Shown: positions 8,844 to 16,875 of the stretch, one piece after another
Layout: every line of letters begins with the position of its first letter
How positions within the stretch are numbered: the stretch's first letter is position 1
Source of the DNA: Mongoliitalea lutea
Lineage (GTDB): Bacteria > Bacteroidota > Bacteroidia > Cytophagales > Cyclobacteriaceae
NCBI RefSeq assembly: GCF_014652135.1
Contig: NZ_BMYF01000008.1
Coordinates: 114,768-178,767 of the forward strand
Length of the DNA stretch: 64,000 nucleotides
Direction: 5' to 3'
Notes under the pieces: model-generated
The model's database searches: none
What the model saw: only the letters and a program-made list of their open reading frames with translations
Told to the model about the DNA's origin: nothing
Program-made: the position numbers and the translations under genes

Positions 8844-8859
8844 TGTGACGGATGTCACA
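8844..8859. promoter_or_regulatory. CRP/FNR-type operator palindrome
   Basis: The sequence is TGTGA-CGGATG-TCACA, a perfect match to the E. coli CRP consensus half-sites with the standard 6-base spacer. It lies 54-69 bases upstream of the TsdA-like cytochrome start and about 190 bases from the plus-strand gene at 9047. Bacteroidota encode CRP/FNR-family regulators, but their sites are poorly mapped, so binding is inferred. No such regulator is encoded in this window. Confidence 0.6.
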
Positions 8860-9046
8860 CGATAGGAAATTTGGTGGCTTAATACTTGAATATAAAACAG
8901 ATTTGTAGTAGTAAGTATGGAACTAATTCTCTTGTAATTTTGAATGAAAATATAGCAGTGATTAGTTTAATTACTAAATCAAACAGATGGTTTACTATTA
9001 GTTTGCATGAAAGTTTTTTATAAGTAAGATTAATGAAAAAAGTGTC

Positions 9047-9577
9047 ATGTTAAAACTCATTTATTGTTCAATCTATTTTAGTTTTATTGCCTTTTTGTTT
9101 ATCTATTTACCTTACCCTCAGGAAGTAATTGATGCTTCACAATTCGACTTCCAGCAAAATATGTTTGCTAATGAAATGATAAAACCCATTAGAGCTGGAT
9201 TTCCTTTAAAAATTGATGAACTAAAAATTAACTTATTTTCATTCCAAGAATCTGGGAAGATGTTTCATGTAATTTTCATAAGTTCATTCCCGCAATTTTC
9301 ACCAATTCTAATTTATGTTGTCGTAGGTGTTTTGATTGGTTCATTGTTAACACTTTTGCTAGGCTATAGAGTCATGTTAGATATGAAAGAATTGAAAGGA
9401 AATAAAGAGTTATTGGAATATGATTTATGGAAGGTGAAAAATGAGGCTCTAAAAAAGGAAAGAGTATTGAAAAGAAAGATCATTGATCTTGAATTAAAAA
9501 TTGAACAAAATTTACACAATCAAGGAGGAGAGAGTATAGCGCTAAAGACGCAAGTACCAACATCTGAAAATCCATAA
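9047..9577 (+). CDS. Small two-TM membrane protein with C-terminal coiled coil (LapA-like topology)
   Basis: A 176-residue protein not recognised by family. Residues about 4-22 and 88-110 are membrane helices with a roughly 65-residue loop between them, and residues 115-160 form a charged coiled coil rich in Lys, Glu and Leu. This order resembles LapA/LapB-type assembly proteins, but the extracytoplasmic loop is longer. An ATG with weak upstream AG content was chosen at 9047. Its last 58 bases overlap the 3' end of the convergent thioesterase gene. The gene is AT-richer than its neighbours. Function unknown. Confidence 0.7.
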   Translation: MLKLIYCSIYFSFIAFLFIYLPYPQEVIDASQFDFQQNMFANEMIKPIRAGFPLKIDELKINLFSFQESGKMFHVIFISSFPQFSPILIYVVVGVLIGSLLTLLLGYRVMLDMKELKGNKELLEYDLWKVKNEALKKERVLKRKIIDLELKIEQNLHNQGGESIALKTQVPTSENP

Positions 9578-10239
9578 ATCCGATAATGTTTTTCATCTGA
9601 AAAAAATCTAATATATACCTTTTGGCCAATGGATGCCTCTGCTTGATAATTAATCAATAATGAGGAAAAGTTTAAGCCTTGCTCTAGCATAAAGTCCTCA
9701 ATCCATCTGATATAACTCACATTATTGGCATGATTATTCATATCCAAATCTGAGTGCCGTACTTGAAAAACTGTTCCATCGACAGCATCTGTTAATAAAT
9801 CCACCTTCACAGGGGTTAATCCACTATCGGTTACTACTGCAAACAATTCTGAAGGTAAAACTTTATCAGGCCTTTGTGGACGCTTGCTTTGAATATCCAA
9901 TAATAACCAAGCGGACATTGCAGTCGCTAAGATGGCTCCTGATTCATTACACACTTCAAATGCTCGGAGAGCAAATAATTTATCTATGCCTCTCCCTGCT
10001 GTTTTGACGATGATTTTTTGTCCCCATGAGGGCAAGGAATTTACATGAATCTCAAAGCGGGACATCACCCACATGTATCCTGAGTCAAACAAATTCTGCC
10101 CAAAATCACGGCTATCAGCGTGTCTCCATGCCACCTCTTGCATCATATCTGCCAAGCAAGACCAGCGCAATTTCCCTTGAGGATCGATCTGAAATGATAA
10201 AACCTCAAAATCCTTCTCAAATTGAAATGATTGATTCAT
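9520..10239 (-). CDS. Acyl-ACP thioesterase
   Basis: A 239-residue double hot-dog protein of the FatA/FatB family (acyl-ACP thioesterase). Visible are the first-domain helix MMQEVAWRHAD and the second-domain SDLDMNNHANNVSYIRW, whose Asn/His pair belongs to the catalytic region. It hydrolyses acyl-ACP to free fatty acid in the cytoplasm. It is divergent from the PlsC-type acyltransferase, giving two acyl-chain genes side by side. The last 58 bases overlap the gene at 9047-9577. A terminator-like hairpin sits between its start and the start of plsC. Confidence 0.88.
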   Translation of the reverse strand: MNQSFQFEKDFEVLSFQIDPQGKLRWSCLADMMQEVAWRHADSRDFGQNLFDSGYMWVMSRFEIHVNSLPSWGQKIIVKTAGRGIDKLFALRAFEVCNESGAILATAMSAWLLLDIQSKRPQRPDKVLPSELFAVVTDSGLTPVKVDLLTDAVDGTVFQVRHSDLDMNNHANNVSYIRWIEDFMLEQGLNFSSLLINYQAEASIGQKVYIRFFSDEKHYRIYGFSDVGTCVFSAILSPP

Positions 10240-10261
10240 AGTATCTAACAGAAATGAAAAA

Positions 10262-10283
10262 CCCCTGACTCACGCATCAGGGG
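10262..10283 (-). terminator. Terminator-like hairpin in a leader position
   Basis: A perfect stem CCCCTGA / TCAGGGG with an 8-base loop is followed on the minus strand by TTTTT. It has the form of a rho-independent terminator reading toward the thioesterase, yet it stands 18-44 bases upstream of that gene's ATG. It could be a leader attenuator, the end of a small minus-strand transcript, or insulation between divergent genes. On the plus strand the following CTATTTG is a poor T tract. Confidence 0.5.
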
Positions 10284-10349
10284 CTATTTGCAAGCAAAGA
10301 GTTAAGAAATTGTTTAAACTTGCGTAAAAATACCAAGACCTACGAAGAA

Positions 10350-11078
10350 ATGAAAGTTATTCAGTGGATTTACACGATTTATGCTGCAATTATCTTTATA
10401 GCACTCATGCTTGCTTTGGGCCTTTTTATTTTGATCCCATTGCTGATTCATCCAAAGGGTGGGAAAATTTCCTTCTTTTTTATCCGTGTATGGGCTAAAA
10501 CTTGGTCCTTTTGCTCGGGCATCCGCTACAAAGTTGAAGGAAGAGAGCATATTCAAGCCAACACACCTTATATATACATCTTCAATCACCGTTCCTTTAT
10601 TGATGCCCCTGTCATACCCATAGCCATACCCCAAGAAATCCGGGCCATAGGCAAAAAAGAATTGTCCAAAGTTCCTTTCTTTGGTCTGTTTCTATCTCGA
10701 GTGGCTGTTTGGGTAGACAGAAAAAGCCCGGAATCCCGAAAAAAATCCGTTCAGAAACTCTTGGAAATTCTACAAAAGGATATCTCCATAGTTGTAGCAC
10801 CAGAGGGAACAAGAAATAATAGTGATCAAACCCTCCTCCCTTTCCAACGGGGAGCATTCCGCATTTCCGTGGACACAGGGGTTCCAATTTTACCAATGGC
10901 AGTCATTGGAGCGGATAAAATTATGAAACGGGGTTCTATTTTATTAAAACCTGGCCTAGTTCGTATTTACTTCTCAGCACCTATTGACCCCAAGCCTTAC
11001 CAACCCACCAATGACTACAATGGATTGATAGAGAAAAGTTATAATAGACTGGATGCTATGATTTTAACCCATGAATAA
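10350..11078 (+). CDS. plsC: 1-acyl-sn-glycerol-3-phosphate acyltransferase (PlsC family)
   Basis: A 242-residue acyltransferase with one N-terminal membrane helix (about 9-32). The catalytic HX4D motif is H80-RSFI-D85, and the substrate-binding PEGTR is at 151-155. It transfers an acyl chain to lysophosphatidate at the inner membrane in phospholipid synthesis. The start was set at the ATG at 10350; the frame is open further up to a TTG at 10320, but the membrane helix begins just after the ATG. It is divergent from an acyl-ACP thioesterase. The family also acylates other lysolipids, so the exact substrate is not certain. Confidence 0.88.
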   Translation: MKVIQWIYTIYAAIIFIALMLALGLFILIPLLIHPKGGKISFFFIRVWAKTWSFCSGIRYKVEGREHIQANTPYIYIFNHRSFIDAPVIPIAIPQEIRAIGKKELSKVPFFGLFLSRVAVWVDRKSPESRKKSVQKLLEILQKDISIVVAPEGTRNNSDQTLLPFQRGAFRISVDTGVPILPMAVIGADKIMKRGSILLKPGLVRIYFSAPIDPKPYQPTNDYNGLIEKSYNRLDAMILTHE

Positions 11079-11160
11079 CAATCTCAATCCAAGCGAGAAG
11101 TGACAGCTGTTACATTTATTTGGAACAAAAACATTTATTTTTCGCCATAAATTGATTCCC

Positions 11161-11583
11161 ATGCACAAGCTAATCACAACACTCGCTCTTCTGCTAGCTC
11201 TTTTTGCTGTTGCTTCTTGCCAACCCAAAGACACTGTCAATTCCGATTCAGGCACAGTAAAAACCAAAATTCATCGACTCAAAGCGGATGAATTCTATAA
11301 AATCAGTACAGAAACTCCTGGGATCTTTTTGGATGTGCGCACACAGGCAGAATTTAACCAAGCCAAACTGCCCAATGCGGTGCTCATGGACATCTATAAA
11401 GCTGATTTTGAACAACAAATTCATACGCTCCCCAAGGATGAAGCCATCTATGTCTATTGTACAGTAGGTGCAAGAAGTATGCAAGCAGCTAGATTACTTC
11501 AAAAACACGGATTTGAAAAAATTTATAATCTGGAAGGAGGAATCATGGATTGGGCCCGCTACCGCTACCCTATCACTCAATAA
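11161..11583 (+). CDS. Rhodanese-like lipoprotein
   Basis: A 140-residue protein with a lipoprotein signal (lipobox AVASC, lipidated C20) and one rhodanese domain: D58-V-R60, then active loop C100-TVGARS. C100 is the expected persulfide-forming residue, so a periplasmic sulfur-transfer role is likely. The ATG at 11161 was preferred over an in-frame TTG nine bases upstream because the signal peptide begins there. It stands alone between plsC and the convergent DUF1080 operon. A link with the TsdA-like sulfur module at 6-9 kb is possible but not shown. Confidence 0.88.
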   Translation: MHKLITTLALLLALFAVASCQPKDTVNSDSGTVKTKIHRLKADEFYKISTETPGIFLDVRTQAEFNQAKLPNAVLMDIYKADFEQQIHTLPKDEAIYVYCTVGARSMQAARLLQKHGFEKIYNLEGGIMDWARYRYPITQ

Positions 11584-11736
11584 AAAGAAACTAGTCCAGA
11601 AGTGAAGACTTCAAAAAAGCACAGTCTATAAAGTTTATTAGATCTTTAGTAGTAAATTTTATGCCTTAGAGCCTTCGTGGTATTTTCAACCCAAAAGACC
11701 CTAAGGCAAAAAGGAAAAATTCTTTATCAGGAAATA

Positions 11737-12468
11737 TTAAAGCTGCTTTATTCGGATATTTCTAAACCACACTTCATCTCCATGGTCCTGTAGGGAAATT
11801 CTTCCTTTCTTGTATTTTCCAAATCCAGGCATATCCTTAAACTTACTATTGGCAATCATTTCTTCCCATTCAGGAGTCCACATGGTAGTGGAAACCACCA
11901 TGGTACCATTCAAATGCAGTTCTAGATTACCATCTTTCGCAATAATTTCAGCTAGATTCCAATCTCCCACAGGCTTGGCCATCTCTTCACTGGATTCAAT
12001 CAAATCATATAAATCACCCGCTCTGTGGGTTCTGATTTTAGCATCTGGATGTCCGTCATTATCCAAGACCTGCATCTCAGGACCTGTCATCCAAGGATAG
12101 GCATATTCTCCGTTGTCTTGCACAAAGAACATGATACCGGAATTTCCATCTTTTGAAATTTTCCATTCTACTTGAAAATGAAAATTGTCAAACTCATCTA
12201 CGGTAACAATATCCCCTCCATCAGCAGTTTGCCAGTCTTTTTTGTTGGTTGCATCTAAGTAGATGGCACCATCCTGAACTTTCCAGGCTGCCCCCACTTC
12301 ATCACCACCAAATTTTTTCCATCCAGTAAAGGTTTCCCCATCAAACAAGCTTATCCACTCATTTTCGGTAACTACCTCAACCTCATCCACAACAGTTTCG
12401 GTAGAAGGTCCGCCACAAGCCATCAGGAAAGTAGCGCTCAAAAAAGCAGAAAATAGAATTCTTTTCAT
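11737..12468 (-). CDS. DUF1080 lipoprotein (3-keto-disaccharide hydrolase / 3-keto-glycoside lyase family)
   Basis: A 243-residue lipoprotein (lipobox FLMAC, C18) with one concanavalin-like DUF1080 domain: SLFDGETFTGWKKFGG near the start, KDGNSGIMFFV in the middle and GRISLQDHGDEVWFRNIRI at the end, all typical of the family. Members of this family hydrolyse or eliminate glycosidic bonds of 3-keto-sugars. It is last in a four-gene minus-strand operon, one base after a cytochrome c lipoprotein. With the GMC dehydrogenase across the divergent promoter this points to periplasmic oxidation and cleavage of a glycoside. The actual substrate is unknown. Confidence 0.88.
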   Translation of the reverse strand: MKRILFSAFLSATFLMACGGPSTETVVDEVEVVTENEWISLFDGETFTGWKKFGGDEVGAAWKVQDGAIYLDATNKKDWQTADGGDIVTVDEFDNFHFQVEWKISKDGNSGIMFFVQDNGEYAYPWMTGPEMQVLDNDGHPDAKIRTHRAGDLYDLIESSEEMAKPVGDWNLAEIIAKDGNLELHLNGTMVVSTTMWTPEWEEMIANSKFKDMPGFGKYKKGRISLQDHGDEVWFRNIRIKQL

Positions 12469-12469
12469 A

Positions 12470-12886
12470 TTATCTCTTCAACAATAACACATACTTAACA
12501 ATCGTCTCCACATCCTCTTTGGCCAAATGTGGGTGTGCTGGCATTTGGATTTCTCCCCAGTTACCTACATTTCCATTGATGACATGGGCCGTCAACATTT
12601 CAATGTTTTCAGGTGTAGCGGCATATTTTTCAGCCACATCTGCGTAAGAAGGACCTACGATTTTTCTTTCTACCATATGGCAGGCAGTACAACCGGCTTG
12701 CTTCGCTTTCGCAGAACCTTCGATAAAGATCGGGTCATCCTTGTATTTATCTTCCAAACTCACTTTTGCAGGAGCTGCAGGAGTAGAAGAACTCGCTGTC
12801 TCTGAAGATGAACCACCACCGCCACAAGCATAACTCAATGCTGCTATGGCAATAATTCCGATTGAAAATGATTTCAGTACTTTCAT
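12470..12886 (-). CDS. Cytochrome c lipoprotein (single haem)
   Basis: A 138-residue lipoprotein (lipobox LSYAC, C21) with a Gly/Ser/Ala/Pro linker and a class I cytochrome c domain. The haem site is C66-T-A-C69-H70 and M115 in EIQMPAHPH is the likely distal ligand. It should be tethered in the periplasm and carry electrons. In glucoside 3-dehydrogenase systems a small cytochrome c accepts electrons from the GMC subunit. Its place one base before the DUF1080 gene and opposite the GMC operon fits that job, though a general respiratory role cannot be excluded. Confidence 0.9.
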   Translation of the reverse strand: MKVLKSFSIGIIAIAALSYACGGGGSSSETASSSTPAAPAKVSLEDKYKDDPIFIEGSAKAKQAGCTACHMVERKIVGPSYADVAEKYAATPENIEMLTAHVINGNVGNWGEIQMPAHPHLAKEDVETIVKYVLLLKR

Positions 12887-12910
12887 GGGTTAATTCTATT
12901 TGTTTGATAA

Positions 12911-13963
12911 TTAAATTCCTAAGATTCTCTTATTGAATGACTCATCTGCTCCGGTACCCGCAAAATCATCAAAAGCTTTTTCTGTAACTCGAATGATATG
13001 GTCTTGGATAAAAGGTGCCCCTTCGGTCGCTCCTTGCTCGGGATGCTTGATGGCACACTCCCACTCCAACACAGCCCAACCATCGTAATCATACTGTGAA
13101 AGTTTGCTAAAGATAGCGCCAAAATCGACTTGTCCATCACCTAAGGAGCGGAATCTTCCTGCACGCTCGATCCAGCCTTGGAAACCTCCATACACACCCT
13201 GCTTACCCGTAGGATTAAATTCAGCATCTTTCACATGAAACATTTTGATCCGCTCATGATAGAAATCGATGAATTGTACATAATCCAAACATTGCAATAC
13301 AAAATGTGATGGATCGTACAGAATATTTGCACGAGGATGTTGATTGACTTTATCTAAAAATGTCTCGAAAGTAATACCATCATGCAAATCCTCTCCTGGA
13401 TGCAATTCATAGCAAACATCCACCCCATGTTGATCAAACTCATTTAAAATCGGCAACCAACGCCTAGCCAATTCATCAAATGCTGTATCTACCAAACCCG
13501 CCGGTCGCTGAGGCCATGGATAGACCAAATGCCACATCAAAGCACCTGAAAACGTCGCATGGGCATTCAATCCCAAGTTAGCAGAGGCTTTTGCTGCATA
13601 CATTAATTGCTGCGTAGCCCATGCGGTCTTTGCTTTTAAATCTCCCGCCATTTCTTTGGGAGCAAAGCCATCAAATAATTCATTGTAAGCAGGATGTACC
13701 GCTACCAACTGCCCCTGCAAATGCGTAGAAAGCTCTGTAATTTCCATCCCTGTCTCCTGCACAATTCCTTTGACTTCATCTGCATAAGTCTGACTAGTAG
13801 CCGCCAATTCCAGATCAATCAATCGCTTATCCCAAGAAGGGATTTGCACGCCTTTGTAGCCTTTGGATGCCATCCACTCACAAATGCTTTGGAGAGAATT
13901 AAATGGAGCTTGATCGTCAGCAAATTGTGCCAGAAAAATTGCAGGACCTTTGATAGTTTTCAT
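12911..13963 (-). CDS. Sugar phosphate isomerase/epimerase-like TIM barrel
   Basis: A 350-residue xylose-isomerase-like TIM barrel (AP endonuclease family 2 fold) without a signal peptide, so cytoplasmic. Candidate metal ligands are E186 in CYELHPG, D217 and H220 in YDPSH, H243 in FHVKD and E300 in VLEWE. Members of this family catalyse isomerisation or epimerisation of sugars and keto-sugars. It lies between a Gfo/Idh/MocA oxidoreductase and a cytochrome c/DUF1080 pair, a combination usual in keto-sugar or inositol-like catabolism. The substrate is not identifiable by eye. Confidence 0.85.
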   Translation of the reverse strand: MKTIKGPAIFLAQFADDQAPFNSLQSICEWMASKGYKGVQIPSWDKRLIDLELAATSQTYADEVKGIVQETGMEITELSTHLQGQLVAVHPAYNELFDGFAPKEMAGDLKAKTAWATQQLMYAAKASANLGLNAHATFSGALMWHLVYPWPQRPAGLVDTAFDELARRWLPILNEFDQHGVDVCYELHPGEDLHDGITFETFLDKVNQHPRANILYDPSHFVLQCLDYVQFIDFYHERIKMFHVKDAEFNPTGKQGVYGGFQGWIERAGRFRSLGDGQVDFGAIFSKLSQYDYDGWAVLEWECAIKHPEQGATEGAPFIQDHIIRVTEKAFDDFAGTGADESFNKRILGI

Positions 13964-14054
13964 GGGTTTAGGTTTAATTTAGGTTAGAATGATTCATTCA
14001 CATGAAAGGCTAAATTAATAAAATCTGTTTTGAAAGTACCTTTCCAGGAATGAA

Positions 14055-15227
14055 TTAATCCTTCAGCACCTCAAAAGGTGTCCATTTTTGACTACTTTGA
14101 TTGCTTTTGAGAACAAGGTCAATAAAAGCCATCCCACGGATTCCATCTTCTGCACCTGGAAAATCCAACCACTCTGGCAGTGGCACTACCCCTTTTCGCT
14201 TCGCATAAATCGTTCGGGCAAAATTCCTGTAAATATTGGCAAATGCTTCAATATATCCTTCCGGATGTCCCGCAGGCGTACGCGTGTTCGCTTGCGCTAA
14301 ACTTCCCAAATAAGAAGTCCCAGCTCTGAAAACTTCATCTGGTCTATCCGGCCAGCGGGCTACCAAGGAATTATTTAACTCTTGCTCCCATTCCAAGCCT
14401 CCTTTATCTCCATACACGCGGATTTTAAGGTTATTTTCCGCACCTGTATTGATCTGTGAAGCTGTCAAAACGCCATTGGCACTATTGGAGAATTGGAGTA
14501 ACAAGGCCCCATCATCATCAATGTATCTACCTTCTACTTTGGTATGCAAGGAAGCACAGATTGCTGTGACCTCAAGACCTGTCACATACTCTGCCATATT
14601 GAAGGCATGGGTTCCTATGTCTCCAAAGCATCCTGCCTTACCATTTCTAGCAGGATCTGTTCTCCAAGATGCTTGCTTATTTTCATGCTCCAGCAATCGG
14701 TACAACCAACCCTGTGGATACTCAACATATACTTTTTTCACCGTTCCAATGGCGCCTTCTGCAATCATTTGCTTCATTTGCTTGATCATGGGGTAGCCTG
14801 TATAGGTGTGTGTAAGGCAAAACAAGGAGGAACTCGTTTGGATACATTTATATAAACTTACTGCTTCCTCATAGGTCAAAGTCATCGGCTTGTCCAATAC
14901 CACATGAAAACCTGCTTCAAGCGCTTTCTTAGCAGGATCGTAATGCACATTATTTGGAGTTACGATACAGACAATATCTATGCGCTGCTCTTCGGGAAGT
15001 TCCAATTCTTTAGCAAATAGCTCATCATAATGACTGTACACTCTCGAGGGATCAAGCATGAGTTCCTCCCCCGCTTGCCTAGATTTTTCAGGATTACTAC
15101 TGAATACTCCCGCGACAAGTTCGATTAGGCCATCCATCAGTGCAGCGTTTCTGTGAATTGCACCAATAAAAGCCCCCGGCCCTCCACCAATCATCCCCAT
15201 CTTCAATTTTTTCATAGTTTTCATCAT
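14055..15227 (-). CDS. Gfo/Idh/MocA-family oxidoreductase (cytoplasmic)
   Basis: A 390-residue NAD(P)-dependent oxidoreductase. The Rossmann glycine motif is GMIGGGPGAFIG near residues 11-22. The usual catalytic EKP is here DKP, with K113. The second domain follows with GCFGDIGTHAFN. There is no export signal. Two adjacent ATG codons and a third at residue 5 are possible starts. It is first in the four-gene minus-strand operon and faces the symporter operon. Such enzymes oxidise or reduce a sugar carbonyl, so a 3-keto-sugar or its alcohol is a reasonable substrate, inferred from context. Confidence 0.85.
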   Translation of the reverse strand: MMKTMKKLKMGMIGGGPGAFIGAIHRNAALMDGLIELVAGVFSSNPEKSRQAGEELMLDPSRVYSHYDELFAKELELPEEQRIDIVCIVTPNNVHYDPAKKALEAGFHVVLDKPMTLTYEEAVSLYKCIQTSSSLFCLTHTYTGYPMIKQMKQMIAEGAIGTVKKVYVEYPQGWLYRLLEHENKQASWRTDPARNGKAGCFGDIGTHAFNMAEYVTGLEVTAICASLHTKVEGRYIDDDGALLLQFSNSANGVLTASQINTGAENNLKIRVYGDKGGLEWEQELNNSLVARWPDRPDEVFRAGTSYLGSLAQANTRTPAGHPEGYIEAFANIYRNFARTIYAKRKGVVPLPEWLDFPGAEDGIRGMAFIDLVLKSNQSSQKWTPFEVLKD

Positions 15228-15636
15228 GTGTTGTAGTTTTTTTAAAGAGTTTTTACATTTTTTTTCTAAACGAACATTTAAGATTTCTTTACCTCCGTCA
15301 TTCTAAAATAGATTTTCATCATTTTTTTTCAGCCAAAATCCGATTACTTAAAAAAAGAAGGTTTCAACTTTTTCAATCGTTTGAAATGATTTGTTATTAA
15401 GGAATAGACAAGCAACCATGCATTTAAGATAACTTGTATTTCACGCAAGATTGTGTTCAATCTGTATCAATTGCCGAATGATTTTATGAACGGTTGAGCT
15501 TCATTCAGTCAAAATCCACAATTTGAAACATCATTGCACAGTATTCTCTAATTCTAGAAAAATAGTATATTTAACGCTCTAATAAAACAAATTACGTTTT
15601 ACTCATTAGCAATTAAACCAAATTAAACCTTTCTCT
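15228..15636. promoter_or_regulatory. Divergent promoter region of the two keto-sugar operons
   Basis: These 409 non-coding bases separate the Gfo/Idh/MocA operon (minus) from the symporter operon (plus). I find no ORF of note. They are AT-rich and include an inverted repeat TTTCAA-TCGT-TTGAAA at 15371-15386. No promoter box could be assigned firmly. The position suggests joint control of both operons. Confidence 0.55.
15371..15386. promoter_or_regulatory. Candidate operator, 6-bp inverted repeat
   Basis: A perfect inverted repeat TTTCAA-TCGT-TTGAAA lies in the divergent region, 144 bases from the minus-strand start and 250 from the plus-strand start. The form is suitable for a dimeric repressor. 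AT-rich DNA gives such repeats by chance fairly often, so this is tentative. Confidence 0.3.
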
Positions 15637-16869
15637 ATGAATTCACTAACCCGCTCAAAATTATCCTTCATGATGTTTTTGGAGTTTTTTATTTGGGGCT
15701 CATGGTTTGTTACCTTAGGAACATTCCTTGGCACCAACTTAGGCTCCAGCGGAACACAAATTGGCGCGGCCTTTTCCACTCAGTCTTTTGGAGCCATCAT
15801 TGCTCCGTTTATCATTGGACTCATTGCAGATCGATATTTCAATGCTGAGCGAATCTTAGGGATTCTGCATATCATCGGGGGTATTTTGATGTATTTCTGT
15901 TATCAATCTACCAGTTTTGAGGCTTTTTACCCGGCGGTTTTTCTTTACATGATATTATTTATGCCAACCCTGGCTTTGGTCAACTCGGTATCTTTTAGAC
16001 AAATGAAAAATCCTGAAGCTGAGTTTGCCTCTATTCGAGTATGGGGTACGATTGGCTGGATTGCAGCTGGCTTAGCTATCAGTTACCTATTTAAGTGGGA
16101 TGCTGCGGATAATTTGGCAGCAGGTCAATTGAAATACACCTTCCTGATGGCTTCCATCACATCTATTACCCTAGGCTTTTTCAGCTTTACCTTACCTAAA
16201 ACTCCACCAAGAGCAGATAAAAATGAAAAAGTGAGAATCGCTGACTTTTTGGGATTGGATGCTTTGGCCTTATTGAAAGACCGAAACTTCGCAGTCTTTT
16301 TCGTTTCTTCCATTTTGATTTGTATTCCTTTGGCCTTCTATTACCAAAATGCCAATCCGTTTTTAGCAGAAATCGGCGTCAGTGACCCAACAGGAAAAAT
16401 GACACTAGGACAGATCTCAGAGGCCTTGTTCTTGTTATTACTACCGGTTTTCTTTAAGCGGTTTGGGTTTAAAGTCACCATCTTGCTGGGGATGATCGCT
16501 TGGGTATTGCGCTATGCACTATTTGCGATCGGAGATGCTGACGGAGGCTTATATTTGTTGATTATTGGTATTGCCCTTCATGGGATTTGTTATGATTTCT
16601 TCTTTGTATCCGGGCAAATCTATACTGACTCTAAGGCCGGCGCAAAATTCCAATCTGCAGCACAAGGCTTGATTACCTTAGCAACGTATGGTATTGGTAT
16701 GTTGATAGGTTTTGCTGTGGCAGGTGCGATTACAGACATGTATCTCATAAGCGAAGGAAATCATGCATGGTCTTCTATTTGGATGATTCCATCGGGAATT
16801 GCTTTGGTAGTGGTAATCATATTTACCATATTCTTTAAAAACGAAAAAGTTGCCAAAATAGACGCCTAA
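15637..16869 (+). CDS. Nucleoside:H+ symporter-type MFS transporter
   Basis: A 410-residue polytopic membrane protein, about 12 helices, of the NupG/XapB-type nucleoside:H+ symporter family in the MFS (FFIWGSWFVTLGTFL, then SIRVWGTIGWIAAG). Members in Bacteroidota are often found in carbohydrate operons and need not carry nucleosides. It opens the plus-strand operon and ends 6 bases before the TIM-barrel gene. The likely role here is inner-membrane import of the product made in the periplasm by the dehydrogenase and DUF1080 protein; this is inference from position. Confidence 0.85.
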   Translation: MNSLTRSKLSFMMFLEFFIWGSWFVTLGTFLGTNLGSSGTQIGAAFSTQSFGAIIAPFIIGLIADRYFNAERILGILHIIGGILMYFCYQSTSFEAFYPAVFLYMILFMPTLALVNSVSFRQMKNPEAEFASIRVWGTIGWIAAGLAISYLFKWDAADNLAAGQLKYTFLMASITSITLGFFSFTLPKTPPRADKNEKVRIADFLGLDALALLKDRNFAVFFVSSILICIPLAFYYQNANPFLAEIGVSDPTGKMTLGQISEALFLLLLPVFFKRFGFKVTILLGMIAWVLRYALFAIGDADGGLYLLIIGIALHGICYDFFFVSGQIYTDSKAGAKFQSAAQGLITLATYGIGMLIGFAVAGAITDMYLISEGNHAWSSIWMIPSGIALVVVIIFTIFFKNEKVAKIDA

Positions 16870-16875
16870 ATAACC

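Noticed and set aside
10314-10634. Minus-strand open frame inside plsC
   Set aside because: It is a shadow of the plsC reading frame with no recognisable domain; the HX4D and PEGTR motifs on the plus strand fix the true gene.
11662-11708. Hairpin TGCCTTAG / CTAAGGCA after the DUF1080 operon
   Set aside because: The loop is 31 bases and no T tract follows on either strand, so it was not called as a terminator.
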